A stretch of 64,000 nt of DNA from Manis javanica (taxonomy: Eukaryota > Chordata > Mammalia > Pholidota > Manidae). This document shows, piece by piece, positions 12,851 through 26,064 of this stretch; position 1 is the stretch's first letter; the number at the start of each line of letters is the position of its first letter. The stretch covers positions 11,462,501-11,526,500 of the forward strand of contig NC_133167.1 of the NCBI RefSeq assembly GCF_040802235.1, given 5' to 3'. Position numbers and translations under genes: made by a program. The notes below the pieces were generated by a model that saw only the letters and a program-made list of their open reading frames with translations, did not search any database and was not told the origin of the DNA.

Positions 12851-14180
12851 ACAGCATCAGACAGTGTTAAGGCTGAAGAATTAAACTTTTCCAGATGCGG
12901 ACAAATAACAGAGAAATAGTGAAGTTAAAATCAATTTAATTCATTTATAAAGGTGAAACTAGAGATTTGAGTTGTTCCCTGAAAAATATATGCTCATGTA
13001 TCTTTTTAATTTTTTTCATTAAATTTGCTATGGTTTCTTTGAGGCCAACACTTAAGTATATTTTAGAAAAAATTTAATATAAATCTTCAAATAATTGGAT
13101 TTAGAGTGGCTGTTATGAGGCCTTATACCTTTTAAAAGGATAAAATAAAATATATACAGCCATATATACAGCCGAAGTTACCTTTCCAGTTCTTAAATAT
13201 TCAGCATCAGTTGATAAAACATCAACCTGCTTATTGTGGATCAGACATTTTTATAGCTTGATTTAAACTGCACTCAGGGAATGGAATGAATCAGACTATT
13301 TATGAAGAATTAATCATAAGATTTATTTGCTCCATGGAGTTTTGATAAGCAGAAATTTTTTTTAAATCTAGAAAACAGTATTTCTAGACTTCAAGGAGAT
13401 GCTGGCTAAGTTGATTTATCTATTTTATTAGAGGTTATAAATAACTAAGCAGATAAAACTGATATTTATTTGACAGTTCCCATGTCTACTTGATAGAATG
13501 AGACTATTTCCCATCAGAATTTTTGTAACCAAATATATAATTGTGCCCAATGTTGTAAAATAATTCTAGATATATCCGAAGCCATCACAGTAATTTACTC
13601 TGTTGCTTATGGTTAAAAATTTTGTATTAATTGTATATATTTAAAATAAACCAACCGTGAATTTATTCACGTCTCATCTAAAAGTTGCTAAATGATTCAC
13701 CTTACACCCAGAAATGATACCTTGATTAATACATCCTCTGGGAGGGAGGCTCAGGATCGTTTATATGAGCTCAACTGTTTTGTCTGAAAACACCAATTGG
13801 AGGATGAAAGAAATAGTCTCTCTAAATGAAATGCCATGCATTAACAAACCAGATGAAAGGGCTTTGTTCCTGTTTGTTGTTCCCTTCCTGGAAGGCCTTG
13901 GAGTAACCATTTGCTTGACCTGATTGAAAACAAACACTATTTGGTCATTTCTTGGGAAAAGTAAGCATAGTGGCCATAATGACAGAATGGAAAATTCATG
14001 TTTCTTACCTCCACTTTGTCTCTGACCTCTTCTGAGATCAAAGAACTAAAGCTGGTGAGAGAGAAGGATAAAGAGCTAAACCTAGTACTTATATTTGTAT
14101 GTCAAGAGATAGCATGGGGTGGTATAAAGATGGAAGATTCTGGAGTCAAACAGAGCCAGTACTCATATGTTAAAATGCAT
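12851..14180. other. No repeat recognised; possibly conserved noncoding sequence
   Basis: The interval 13640-13960 has balanced composition and matches no repeat I know. Otherwise AT-rich unique sequence without a gene. Confidence 0.35.
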
Positions 14181-14184
14181 TTTT

Positions 14185-14375
14185 TTAGCAAACACTTACA
14201 TGGGTCTAGTTTTATGCTAGACACAGTTCTAAGCTCTTGGCTAATATTACTTAATCTAATCCTTATTGTAACTCAAATGAGAGAAGGTCTTTATATGCCC
14301 AGATACAGAAACTGAGGCACACAGAGGTTAAGCAACATGCCTAAGATCATAAAGCCAGTGAGTAACAGAGGAGGA
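14185..14375 (-). repeat. MIR SINE, antisense
   Basis: AGACACAGTTCTAAGCTCTT, CAGATACAGAAACTGAGGCA and CAGAGGTTAAGCAACATGCC are a well-preserved antisense MIR core. Confidence 0.9.
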
Positions 14376-16085
14376 ATTGCATAAGCATAATTTCATAAAA
14401 GGGAGTGAATGGTTTTCCTACTACTAAAATATTTCCATCAGCATGGGTTAATAAATGCATCTTCATTAATAGCATGCTATAATAATGAAAGCATTTCAAG
14501 AAATAATAGCAATATAAGTGATCCAGAGGAAGTGTGTCAAATAAAATCAAAACTGTGCAAATGGAAAACCAAAATGAAATCTCAAAGGCATTTAACAAAT
14601 TCTTAAGTTATTGGGATACCTAATTGGTATCTTTTTCCTTTGAGATAAAAATATAAACTATATATACTGGGCTAAGGCTGTAGTTACAATGAGCACCACC
14701 TATCAGTAAAACAAAAATAAAAACCAAAAAATAACAACAAAACTTAACAGCAACCAAAAATTACAGGGCAAGGAATTTACTGTTCTTCTAGCAGTCTTGA
14801 ATACTGCTGAGCCCAGAAGGACATGAAGACTAACTTCCAGAACTACGTGCTTGGGAGGTTGACCGCATTCTAGGGAGCTGATGGTCGAGGAAATCTCCCT
14901 CTGTGGCCCCCAAGCATCTCCCAGGCCTCACCTTAAACTGCATTCACGAGACAGAGTTGTCCAGCACAACCACATCTTACAAATGCTTACAAAAGGCTCC
15001 ATGCACTTATGTCTGGGAGCCAGTAGACTCTCTGCTTCTTGCCTGTGATTCCAATTTCTACAACCTGAATTCAGAACTAAATTAAAATTAAATCTTTAAG
15101 GCAAAAATTGTCACATACTTTGTATTTTCTGCTAAGAGATTTTATAAGAAGTTGGCTTCTTTTTTTCTTAGTTTGGAGACTTGCATTTCTATTCATACCC
15201 AAACAAGGTGGATACATAAAACAGATTACTACCTTGAGTGTTTGACAGTACTTTGACTTGCTACATTAAAAAAGAAAGAAAGAAAAAGGAAAATACATGA
15301 GACCTTTCTCAAAGAGTGGGCCTTCCAAAGATGGAAGGAAACCGAAATGCTTTTACAAAATGGGTTTGAAGGAAAAACCAGAAGATAAATGTGTGTGTTT
15401 AAAATGACTTGCAGGCAAGACTCCCATCTTAAATATTTGAAGTATTCAGGACTCCAGGCACCTGTTCAAGTCTGTGCTGATCCTCCCCCAGGCAGCTGCC
15501 TCCCTTGCCTGTGCCTTGGGCTCGTCCTGAATAGGGTCCAGGGTGAATCGCTAATGAGCAAGTTCAGCTGGTGCTAAATGACAGGTGGTGGCTCCTGACT
15601 GCCTTCAGTGGCGTGGGATAATTCTTAAAGAAGGCACGAAAGGAGCCATCAAACGCTTGCTCCTAAAATCTAGCTTTATAATGGGTGTGCTCAAAATAAA
15701 AGCATACACTCGAAAAATTAATAGGCTAATATCAGGTCTAAAAAATACCTTTTTTTAATGAACGCAAAATTATAGCCAATGGTGGTACAACAAAGAGGTG
15801 ACATCACTAGTGAGATCTGAGGCATTATCCACGGTCCAGTAATGCAGGGAATATGCCCTTGTGATTCCAGGTAGACGGGTTGACTCAACCGTCCAGAGCA
15901 TTACGCTGTGTGAGCCTCTGGACCCCAGCCTGGGGGTTACTGACAATGTGGGCATGCAGTGCACTTTCTATAAGGGTGTGAGGCTAATAGCGGTGCCTCC
16001 ACAATGACAAGGACACAGAAATGTTTCCCATTCTACTCTAGATTCCAGTGAGACTTCTGGGCCCAATGTGGGGTACCCCAGAAAT
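14376..16085. other. No recognisable gene or repeat
   Basis: Mixed-composition sequence with only short ORFs. An A/G-rich run lies at 15268-15294. The interval 15780-15960 has a 64-codon minus ORF with no similarity that I recognise. Confidence 0.4.
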
Positions 16086-16089
16086 CAGC

Positions 16090-16395
16090 AAGCTGTGATG
16101 TACAGGCCAGATTTAGCCTTCTGCCTGTTATGATATGCTAATGATCCTTTGTTTTTTGCATTGTAGTGTGGCTAAAAAGAACAGAAGAATATTTAATGAC
16201 ATGTGAAAATTGCATGATATTCAAACTGTAGTGATTATAAATAAAGGTTTACTGGAACACAGCCATGTCTCCACTGTTTACATATTGTATATGGCTGCTT
16301 TTGAGACAAAGTAGTTGTGATAGAGACTCTCATCCATAGAGCCTAAAATATATATACTCGCTGGCCCTTTACAGAAAACATTTGCTAACCTCAGG
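16090..16395 (+). mobile_element. hAT-type non-autonomous DNA transposon relic
   Basis: TAAATAAAGGTTTACTGGAACACAGCC, then TACATATTGTATATGGCTGC, AGTAGTTGTGATAGAGACTC and GGCCCTTTACAGAAAACATT follow a common MER-class hAT element of placental mammals in the correct order. An approximately 60-base foreign segment interrupts the left part. Subfamily not assigned. Confidence 0.75.
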
Positions 16396-16410
16396 AGAGC
16401 CTCTTAGCCG

Positions 16411-16540
16411 CTGTGGTTACAGGTAATCTACTACGCACTCTGAACCTCAGCTTCCTCCCTGGCAAGGGGATATTAACACTGACTGCAGGTTTGTTGGGAG
16501 TGTTATTCCGTGAGATAAGGTGCTGTAAAGGACCTAACAT
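16411..16540 (+). repeat. MIR SINE
   Basis: CTGAACCTCAGCTTCCTCCC followed by GGGGATATTAACACTGACTG and a GATAAGGTGCTGTAAAG tail is the MIR 3' half in sense orientation. Together with the next LTR it creates a 182-codon ORF (16413-16961) that is not a gene. Confidence 0.75.
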
Positions 16541-16679
16541 AATGGCAGCACTGTTTTTATTCTTAATGGAATGGGAAGTAAAGAAGTATCTCTTGGTCTG
16601 TGCCGTGATTCTACATAATGGAAGTGGCCACCAGTCTCACGAAGGTTTCAAGCTGCCAGAGCAAGTATTGAATGTCATC

Positions 16680-16965
16680 TTAGTCATCTACGGCTGCCAT
16701 AACAAAATACCAAAGACCAGGTGGCTTAAACAACAGAAATTTATTTCTCACTGTTCTGTAGGCTGGAAAGCCCCAGGGGTTGGGTGCCAGCATGGTCCAA
16801 TCTGTAGGTGTCCACCTTCCCATTATATTCTCACACCATCCACCCTCCCTACCTCTTCTAAACCTAATTACCTCCCAAAGGTCCCCCCTCTGAACATCAT
16901 CACTTCAGGGACTGGGATTCGAGCATATGAACTGGGGGCAGGGGTGACAAAGGGTCCATAATAGA
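16680..16965 (-). mobile_element. MaLR LTR (MLT1 type), antisense
   Basis: GGCTGCCATAACAAAATACC, GGTGGCTTAAACAACAGAAA and TTTATTTCTCACTGTTCTGT start an antisense MLT1 LTR. It ends near ATGAACTGGGGGCAGGGGTG. The central part is shortened. A solitary LTR with no internal sequence. Confidence 0.88.
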
Positions 16966-18600
16966 CACTGTGGCTGAATCCCCAGCAGCTGCTCGACTTT
17001 CTCTTCAATGTGCAGCAGCATTTGATGCCATAGCTTTAGGAAAGAAGGGTTGTTGCTCTTAACCCCACTGGAGTCAACCAGACACGGACATTTTCAGTTA
17101 TCTCGGTTCCTATAGACACAAAGAAAAAATAGACATGCTTCTACACAATAAAGAAAGATCACACCCAAAAGGTCAGCAGCACCGCTTACGAGTGTCACCC
17201 CGGGTAACGTAGTCCATCTTGTCAGATTTCCAGGTAATTCAGCCTTAACTGAACCCTATGTGTCCAATCAGTACAGAGCATTAGTCCCAGGAATTCTGGG
17301 ACCAAATGTTCCTTCTCTTACACAGTGTGGTGAGCAGACGGGAAGTCTTAAACTACTACACCCCTTTATGAGCATGGGATCACAGTGGAGCAATCCAGTT
17401 TAAGGTAAAAGGAACAACAGAGAGCAGAGTTGGGCCACAGGAGTCAGAGGACAGTAATCAAGTCACACCCGGACCATTGCCTACCTGTGAGCTTCTCGAT
17501 CCTTTAGTGCTTAAGTCACTTAGAGTCAGATTTCTTGAAATCTGTCAACAAGGTCAGCTACTACCATCAGGACCTGTCTGTAGATTCAGGATGATGGGGA
17601 ACCTACCTGCGTTGCTCCAGTGATCCTATTACAGATCGATAGTCAAAGAACTAGCATACAGTGACTCAACAATATGCTGACTTTTTGTATGTCAGGATCT
17701 AGTCACAGTTTATAAAACATCTCATATACATTGCTTAACAAACTTAAATTTTCACTTAGCATCACTGTGTTCAAAGCTCAATGCTCAACTGTGGGAGACA
17801 CAAAGATGAATCCGGCACATTTCCAGTCCTCAAGGACTTAATGACCTCATGAGGAGAACAACATACAAACTACATGAGAAATTAAAATAGGAGGCAGAAT
17901 AAAGTCCCAGGCAGGCTCTGCACAGTATTAAATCTGGAGAAGGAGAGTTATTGCCCCCATTAGATCCTCACACAGCTCTATTGGGGAGACAGAACAGATG
18001 CTTTTTCCTCATTGTTACAGATTATGAGATTCCGAAAGGTCCAGTGTGCCTGCAATAATTAGTGATACATTAACTGTGCTCAGAGAGTCTGGCTCAAAGC
18101 CTAATATTCTTTCATTCCTCTATGAAACTTCTCAACAATAATAATGGTATCACAGAAAAAAAAGGCTATTATTTATTTGTTTATTAAATACTTCATGAAA
18201 GGCTGACATGCTGGTACTGAGCATATATGGTCAAAGAATAAAATGAGAAATGTAGAGGACAATAAGTAGCATGAGGGAATGTGATAAACCAGAGGCCACC
18301 TGTTCCAATTAAGGGGAAAAAACCTACAACTTATTATTGTCCAAAATTGTCAGAATTTTCCATTTTTAAGAAATTCAGAAATCTAAATTATATATGGAAT
18401 TTCATAATGTATTTTAACATTTTATCAAGTCCTCTCAACCCCTACCCCTAAGACAGATATTGAACTTGTCCACTTTCCCCCATCTCCTTGCAGTAGCCTT
18501 CTAAGTGATCTCCTAAGTGATCTCCATTCCAGGGTATCTCTTTCTTATACATCCTCCAAATAGCAGTCAGAGCAGTCCATTTAAAAATGAAGGTTATCAC
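16966..18600. other. Mixed sequence with weak L2/MIR pieces
   Basis: At about 17755-17880, GAGACACAAAGATGAATCCG followed by CCTCAAGGACTTAATGACCTC resembles an antisense L2-type fragment. At about 17920-18060, TTAGATCCTCACACAGCTCT and CATTGTTACAGATTATGAGA resemble an antisense MIR. The rest is unassigned. Confidence 0.4.
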
Positions 18601-18612
18601 TTTTTAAAAAAT

Positions 18613-18756
18613 GTAAAACATATAGTATCTCCAGCTCAGAAATGAGCTACAGGTGGTGCTGCTTATCTACTGAGCTGGGGTCAGAATTTCATGTGATATT
18701 CGGAATAAACTTGTGCAAATGCTGATATACCAATACCTATAGCTGTGTCTATATAC
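18613..18756 (+). repeat. Left arm of a long imperfect inverted repeat
   Basis: This arm pairs with the reverse complement of 19103-19270. Shared blocks include AGAAATGAGCT, GCTGGGGTCAGAATT and a final block around AAATNCTGAT with GCTNTGTCT. I estimate about three quarters identity, with one indel of some 22 bases. It may be the terminal repeat of an old DNA transposon, or one of two oppositely placed copies of the same family. The roughly 350-base loop shows no transposase. Confidence 0.8.
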
Positions 18757-19102
18757 CTCCATCCAGCCCACATGCTCATCAGTCAGAATTCAATCAGAGA
18801 GCCCCAGTCATCCTGGGTTTTATAAGATAATTCATGTATTGTAAGGGGTAGACCTTACACAAATGTGGGAGGAGGTGGGAATGGCAAGGCGTCTGAAAGG
18901 CAAAGTCAAGAACTCAGAGAAAGTCACTGACCCTCACCTGAAGTGCCGGGAGAGGAAAAACCTAAATCCACGTGTCTCTGTGTAAACGTGAGTGTGTGTT
19001 TACGCACACACAATATTTTTTTTTCAGTGAGTGCTTTTTTCTTGAAGTCCTAAGGTTTTAATTCATCCCATTATTAATATATGTAAATTTATTGAAACTG
19101 AT

Positions 19103-19270
19103 AAATACAAAGACATAGCCATAATTATTGATAAATCAGTATTTGTACAAGAAAGCTCAACCCCAAGTATCACACGGAATTCTGACCCCAGCACACTAGA
19201 GCAGCGGCACCTCCTGCAGAGTTTATTCTCCGCAGAGCTCATTTCTGGATGGAGGTACTACATGTTTTAC
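19103..19270 (-). repeat. Right arm of a long imperfect inverted repeat
   Basis: Reverse-complement partner of 18613-18756. It carries about 22 bases (near 19215-19240) that the left arm lacks. Both arms are flanked on the outside by an A/T run: A-rich at 18605-18611 and A12 at 19275-19286. Confidence 0.8.
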
Positions 19271-19689
19271 CGTTAAAAAAAAAAAAGTGGCCAGATCACC
19301 CATTATTTTTCCAAGGCATCATCATTAGAGATGATCTTTTATTCAAAGACTGATATTTTGAACTAGAAAATTCACATTAAACAAATCATAGTTATTCTGA
19401 AAACCATTGCATCTTGCCAAGAATACACCCAAGCTTTTCTATTCTGTTGTTCACAAACTAGAGAGAGTCACACCATCCAGCTACAGGCATTCAGGCTTTA
19501 TAGAAAAGTTGGTCTTGTGAGTTTTCATTTCCTGATATCACGAAGATTCAGAAAGCACACCTAACCTCACAGGATCCCTAGGACTATGAAACTATTAAGT
19601 GTTTGAAATAACTATTGGGTGGACTCTGGAACAGGCTGACTTGGTGGGGTGCCACACAGCTCCAAGAGGATTTTAGAGAATTCTGCTTT

Positions 19690-19770
19690 GTCTGCATTCA
19701 CTCTCTTGGTGCCTGATACAAAGCTGCATGCATAATAAACATTCGTTGAATGAAAGATTGAATAGAATGA
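19690..19770 (+). repeat. L2 LINE 3' end
   Basis: TGGTGCCTGATACAAAGCTG, then AATAAACATTCGTTGAATGA and GAATGAATG repeats match the L2 3' terminus. Confidence 0.7.
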
Positions 19771-21150
19771 ATGAAAAAGAAACCAATGTTAGTATGGATA
19801 TGGGATTCTCCACAATTTGGAGCTTTCCTTCCTGGCGTGGTAGGGAAAGAAGGGAATTTAATACCAAGTCACGTGGCCGTTTTTTAACTTGACGTATATT
19901 GCTCTTCAGAAAGCAGAGCCTGGAAGTTAGCCTTGACCGTAAGAGAGAGCCAAGCATATACAAGGTACACGGACACACGAACTATCTTGTCTGCACAGCG
20001 ATATACATGGGGACAACCTTCTCTCTGAGGACTCTAATTCTCCCCATGCCACGCGCTTGATCTGGGGTGTTGATCTCTTTTTAGACAGCACAACCACTGT
20101 CAAGTCCATTGACTCTTGGCAAGATCTGCTTGCATATGCTGTGCCCTTCTGCACACCATGGTGGACTCTACCACAATTCAATACTCTTTCTGCTAAATCA
20201 AACATGAGACGCACAATGAGATAACAGGCCAGAGTTTAGGAGAAGTTATTTTTCTCAATATTTATCCACAAAGAGATTTAAGAAAGAAGAACAAAGGTTG
20301 ACACCTTTCAGGTGGGTGAGAACTAAATTGAATCCTCATCTTGTCCCTATCACTACAACAAACAGAAAACATATCCGAGGGCTCTAATGTTTTTGGACAT
20401 TACATTACATGCATGTCAAATTTTATAACTGATTATAACTCATTTCAAAACAACACAGGAATCTCTCCACAAGTAAATAATTGGTACTGTACATTATTGT
20501 GAATGCCAAGTGTAAAGATGAAAAGAATGACAATCTTGTAGATAATGTGGGTGGCTGAGCAAAACCTGTATATGCCTGTCAGGCTGTATAACTGCTTCAG
20601 TTTCTTCTTTGAGACACATTTGAAATTAAGTCAACACAAGAACAAGTTAGGAAAATGTTTCCTGAGGTTACTAAAGTACAAAATAAAATGTAATACAGAA
20701 AAGTGGAATCTTTTTTTAACAGATCTCATAAGACTGTCCATGCTTGTCTTCACACGATTATAGGATGAGCTTGGCTTTAAAATCTCAGTAATGCAGAATA
20801 CACATTTCCTATTTCTTCATTAGCTCTCCCTTCTACATTATAGTTCTTTATATATTTGGAAGTATGCTTATTATACTTCTAAGGTTTTTAAGTCATTCTA
20901 TTCTCCAAGATAGTGACAAGTTCTACCATTTTTGTTTTCTGTGCCTTAAAAATTTCTAATAAATCACTGCGGTCTTTGATTTTCTCCTTTGAACAGCATT
21001 ACTTTTCTTCATTTGTCTATATTGTTTTACTTGTGTAATTTTCTCCTCCTTTTCTATTTCCTCTGCCGCCTCCTCTTTTTCTCTCTTTCCTTCTCTCCTT
21101 TTTTCTCTTTCTGACCTTCATCATCCCCTTTCTCAAGGTCTACGGATTCT
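19771..21150. other. No recognisable gene or repeat
   Basis: A 95-codon minus-strand ORF at 19927-20214 has no protein family that I recognise and no neighbouring exon. A pyrimidine-rich run lies at 21040-21125 (CTCC/TTTCTC). Confidence 0.4.
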
Positions 21151-21159
21151 GCATGACTG

Positions 21160-21735
21160 GCTCTTAGCTGTATCTTTTACCCCTATCTCCCCATTTTTTC
21201 CCACATATATTAGTCTACACAATTAAACACAATTTTCCAACTCAGAGCCTTCATATTGTTATTTCTTTGGCTTCGGATGCTCCTTCCAAATTCTCCTTTT
21301 TCTTATTAATGATACTACACATGTCTATGCACTGTGCACAGCACAGCTCTAGGGGCAGCACTCATTTAGACTATGATGTAACTGGCTTCCCCTGAGTCTT
21401 GCAACGTGGTGGCCTGATTTTCCACTCTAAGGAACTCACCTTATGTATATCTTTAAAAATGCTTTTTCTCACAACCATATCTCAAGCCCCTCTACCCATC
21501 CTACCCTGTTCAGAAACTATCTCATCAATCTATTGGTTTCCTTTATAACACTTCATGGAATCAGTAATTATTCTAATCATTTATTTGCTATGAATTAATC
21601 ATATCTTGTCTAAACTAAGTTACTTGAGTTTTGTGACTTCTCTGCCTTGTTCTAAGCTACATTTTGTAATATCTGTAACATCCGCACATATAGGAGGCCC
21701 TTTATAAATCAGTGTTGAATAAACTACTGAATACA
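21160..21735 (+). repeat. Probable L2 LINE fragment
   Basis: GGCTTCGGATGCTCCTTCCA, then ACACTTCATGGAATCAG and a TTGAATAAACTACTGAATAC end follow the L2 3' part in order. Strongly diverged. Confidence 0.45.
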
Positions 21736-24700
21736 TTTTTTCTTGAACATATTCAGTTTCTTTTTGACTGCCAGGGTCTTCATTACAATTAGGTAAAATA
21801 AAAAGCAACCTCAAAATAATGGTCTTATCATCCATCCATCTATTGTATAGTATATTTATTTGATTCTATGAACTTTTCCCTTTTTGAAGGCTTATAACTA
21901 AAATTTGTTTGTACCTGTGAAATACAGCTTATCAATGAACACCACTTTAACCTTTTTGTTGATGCACATAGTGTGTTTGATAACGGCAAGATGCAAGTCA
22001 GGCTTAGTGGAAGTGAGCATGGACTGGTAGATGGAGAAGGCAGAAGAGAATTTATTGATGGACAGATGGGACAGCTGCACAGAAATTTTCTATCTAGTTT
22101 CTAATTCTAACCGAGGCTTGGCTGTTCACTGCTTCACGGGTAGTAGGATTGATACACTGTATCCCTTCTACTCTTCATTTTTGAAGAGCGGCGGTAGACA
22201 GTTCCCTGCGCTTTGGGCCTTTCTGCGAAAGAGTTCTCTGTAGGGCTCTCTGATGATTTGAAGGGCCACTCAGCCAAGAACAGTCACAACCCAGAAGTGG
22301 AGGACACAACAAGGGCATTAATGCCCCTGGGAGTAATTCCCAACAGTAGACATATGGGATTTAGTGGCCAAATGTCCTACCCTCTCTCCATCCTTGGTGG
22401 GACGCTTCTGAAACAGTACCCACATTATTACTCAGGGATCAACTGAGGGACTGAACCACAGTTGCCCAGAAGCCATTGAAGCACTCAGTATTGGGTTCAT
22501 CCTTTCACAGTTCTCACTTCTTGCACTTCCTCATAAGTGCTTTATTGAAACCTGTGTCAAGCTTTTGCACTACAATTAGGAACAAAAAAAGACTTTATAA
22601 TTAAGAGTTTTATCTCTCAATTCTGATAAGATGGCAATCAGCAGAAGTTGCAATTCCTAGACTTTTCCCTCAGCTTTCAGTAGAAAGCTGCTTGCTGTGT
22701 ATACGCTTGAGAAACACAAGAGCTCACCTTTCAGGACATGAACAGACTCACCAGAATGTTGTGTGACATCACCCAATGTATGATGCTGAAAGTCCCTTTA
22801 TGATTTATTTATTACTCTTGTTTCTTGGCCCCTCAGATGATAACATTCAGGAAAATATTGCTCAAATGTCTGAAAGTCTTCATAACAGGAAAAAATGAAT
22901 ACTAAGCAGAGGAATTTCCTTTTGAAAAACTGTCATCCCCATCCATGTACAAATTGACCTTTTCATGTGGTGCACACATGACTAGGCTATCAGACCGAAA
23001 CAGGAGAAATAGCAGTGCTCAATCTCACCATTACTTGAGCCCTCTGATGTATTATTTGGATGGATGTAGTGTCCCCCAAGGAGTTAAGGGAAGAAATTAC
23101 TTCACAAGTGCTTAGAACATCTAATGTGAACCACCTTTTTTAAAACTGAACAAGTAAAACTAATGGCACAACAATTGGAATAATTATTATATGTCATATA
23201 TATTCTATGTGTATATATAATTGTACTGATGTTGTGTTTTATTTTAATTATTCATTAACTTGATGGATACTCTACTGGAATAAAATTCATAACCTTCTTC
23301 TTATTATTTTATATTTTCCTCTGTTATGCTACTATTCCAAGGGTGGACTGAAGATTCTGACTTTCTACAAACTTTGAATTACTGGTTTACAACAAAAATA
23401 TGGAAATTGAGCATCAGTATTCAGAAATTTTAACAGCAAATTGATAATGTTGTAATAACTAAGCCTATATTCACTGCATTTTTCAAAAGTATGCATTTAC
23501 AACAGACTGTGGGGAAAAAGCTCCATTGGTTACAGTTTGAGAAACACAGAACTTGGTTCAGACTTCTAAACAATGACTAGAGGCCCTAAATAAACATCTG
23601 TGGAAAGAATAAATAGTAAGTATGTGTTCTTTTTTCCAGCTTTGTTGAGTCATCATGGACAAATAAAATTATATGTACTTCAGGAATATCCATCACTGTG
23701 TGTGTCTGTGTGTGCCTGTGATGAGAACACCTGAGGTCTACTATCTTAGTAAATTTCAAGTATGCAATGCATTGTTTTTTGAGGCTCATGTTCTGAGAAT
23801 GAACAGTGTAAATCTCTAAAATATTCATGGCTGTTCAATCAAAGTTTGTTTGCTTTTGCATAGGCCTTGATTCGTTTTTGAGTAGTTTTAGGTTTAGTCC
23901 TATGCAACAGAGACATAGGAGCTTACAAGGCAGTATTTCTGCATTCAAATAACTTATAGAGAAAAACATGTCATTAAATATTTAAGCAATATTTATTTTT
24001 AAATGAGTAATAGTAACTTCGGCTTTACATGTATGGAAGTCTACTGAAGCAAGCAGCTAGCAGTCAGTGTGTGCATTATGAGAGAACGTACGAAAGCATT
24101 TCCTCTACTTTAGGGGGAAAACAAGCTTAGCTCTGGATTCGAGAAAGAGTGGAAGAGCATAATAATCATAAATGGAAAATGCAGAGGTTGGTGAGAATGT
24201 TTCTGAAGTTGTAACCTGGAAAAAGGCAATATTCAAAGTTTGGAATGACAAAGATATGTTGGTGAAGGGGGCAAGGGGAGGCTGGAAAATATTGACCATA
24301 CTCAATTTTATATCCCCAGTTAGAATTTTGTTAAAATTAAATATTTCAGTATAAAAGAAGATTGATATTGATAAGAATGGCATTGATAAGAATTGCTACT
24401 TAAGTGAATAAAAACACATTTTGAGATCAAATGAAGCCTATAGCATGTGTGAAGATGTTTGTTGAGAGTCTGGGGTGAGAGCCGCTGCTCTTGATAAGTA
24501 CAGTGCACGTTATTATTAAGTAAAGCAAACAGGTGTTAAATGAACAGTTGTCCCTGCTGCCTCGGGAAATCTCACATCCACCATTGAAAATGTCAAACTC
24601 AATTTTGAGCCTGTAATTCATGTTTGTAAAATTATTATTTGAACTTCTTTGGCCTTCTGTTAGCTTTGCTTCAGGAAAATAATTAGTAGGTGCCTGAATA

Positions 24701-25470
24701 AACACAGAGATATTAATGAATCATTAAATATTATGCTGGAAAATAATGGAACACATAATTTATTTTTTTAAACGGATAATTATGTAGGCAAATCAGTTTT
24801 TTAGGGTGAGTGTTATCTCAAATAATACTCCTCTTTTCCAAGAGCCTGTACCAGACAGTTGCCATTGTTTCTAAATGTGGAACACACAAGATTCTCAGCT
24901 TGCTCTATTATTCAAGATATAGTTGTGGCTGCTGTAACTAAGTCTCCATTATCAATGGTGCTGAGAACCAACTCTCTTTCCACCTAGTTCCTCTACAGCC
25001 CTTGAGCACTGTCCACATCCTCATGGTCCAAAGTAACACACAAACATTCCAGGCAGTGTGAAGGAAAAGGCTATAGGAGGCCATATGCCTCTTTTTAAAG
25101 GCATGGATTCATTCTGCTCACATTGCATGTAACAGAGTTAACAGAGTTGAGTAGTATGGACAGACCAGGCTAGAAGGTTGTCAAGTGCATGCTATCTGGG
25201 CAGTCATGGGCACAGCAATCCAGCAGCTCCATTACTTTGAGAAAGAAGCACAGCATGGATATTAAAGACTAGTAGCAGTGTGCATTGCTTTAAGAAATGG
25301 AGGGATCGGCTGCTCCTCTGGGAAGTTCTCAACCAAAATCATTAACTTAGAATGTATAAAAGATAGCTTATACTTTACTATATAAAATTGTAAACCTCTG
25401 CATGCAAGTCAATTACCAAATGATTGATTTGGAGAAAAATCTTTATAATGCAAGTGCTAATAAAGGTTAA
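21736..25470. other. No recognisable gene or repeat
   Basis: Mostly AT-rich unique-looking sequence with short ORFs. A short GT-rich tract lies at 23695-23720. At 22200-22500 there is moderately GC-rich text that resembles no family I can name. Confidence 0.4.
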
Positions 25471-25479
25471 ATATATGTA

Positions 25480-26064
25480 CCACTCAACATATCAATGTAA
25501 ATTAACAGGAAAAAGGTGTACATCATAATAGAAAGTAAATCCAAATGGCCAACCAAGGTATGAAATTATGGTCAAACCCACTACAGAGGAAACGTATATT
25601 AAAGCAACAAGATACTACTTTCACCCAACATACTAAACATTTTGAAAAGTTTCAATACCTACTCCAGTAAAGATGCAAGGAAACAGGTCTGCTCATTTAC
25701 TGTTGGTGGGAGAGAAATTGTTATAGCTTTTTGGAAACCAACCTGATAACACTTAGAAGTTTTAAAACATCTTTTGAAACCACACCTGAGAATCTAAGGA
25801 GCAACCAACTGGCAAAACCACAGGTACTAAGGTAGTTCTGAAAGCTTGATTTGTAGTGACAAAAACCTGGAAAAAAGTGCGTGCCCAGCAGTGGCAAACA
25901 GGAGAATGAATTACCACCCTCCCATACCCTTAGACTATTATACAGACATTTAAAAAAATATATTAGAGCTGAACAATTGCCTTTGAGGGATGTCCATGAG
26001 TTATGATTGCATGAAGATAGGAAGATACAGAAACTGTATGTCTGTGGATGTGCGTTATGTTCTG
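25480..26064 (+). repeat. Old L1 ORF2 3' end fragment
   Basis: AGATGCAAGGAAACAGGTCT, TTTACTGTTGGTGGGAGAGA and TTTTTGGAAACCAACCTGAT follow the C-terminal ORF2 region of old L1 subfamilies, out of frame. An MLT1 LTR follows immediately. Confidence 0.65.

Noticed and set aside
16413..16961. 182-codon plus-strand ORF
   Set aside because: It is built from a MIR and an antisense MLT1 LTR, with no protein character.
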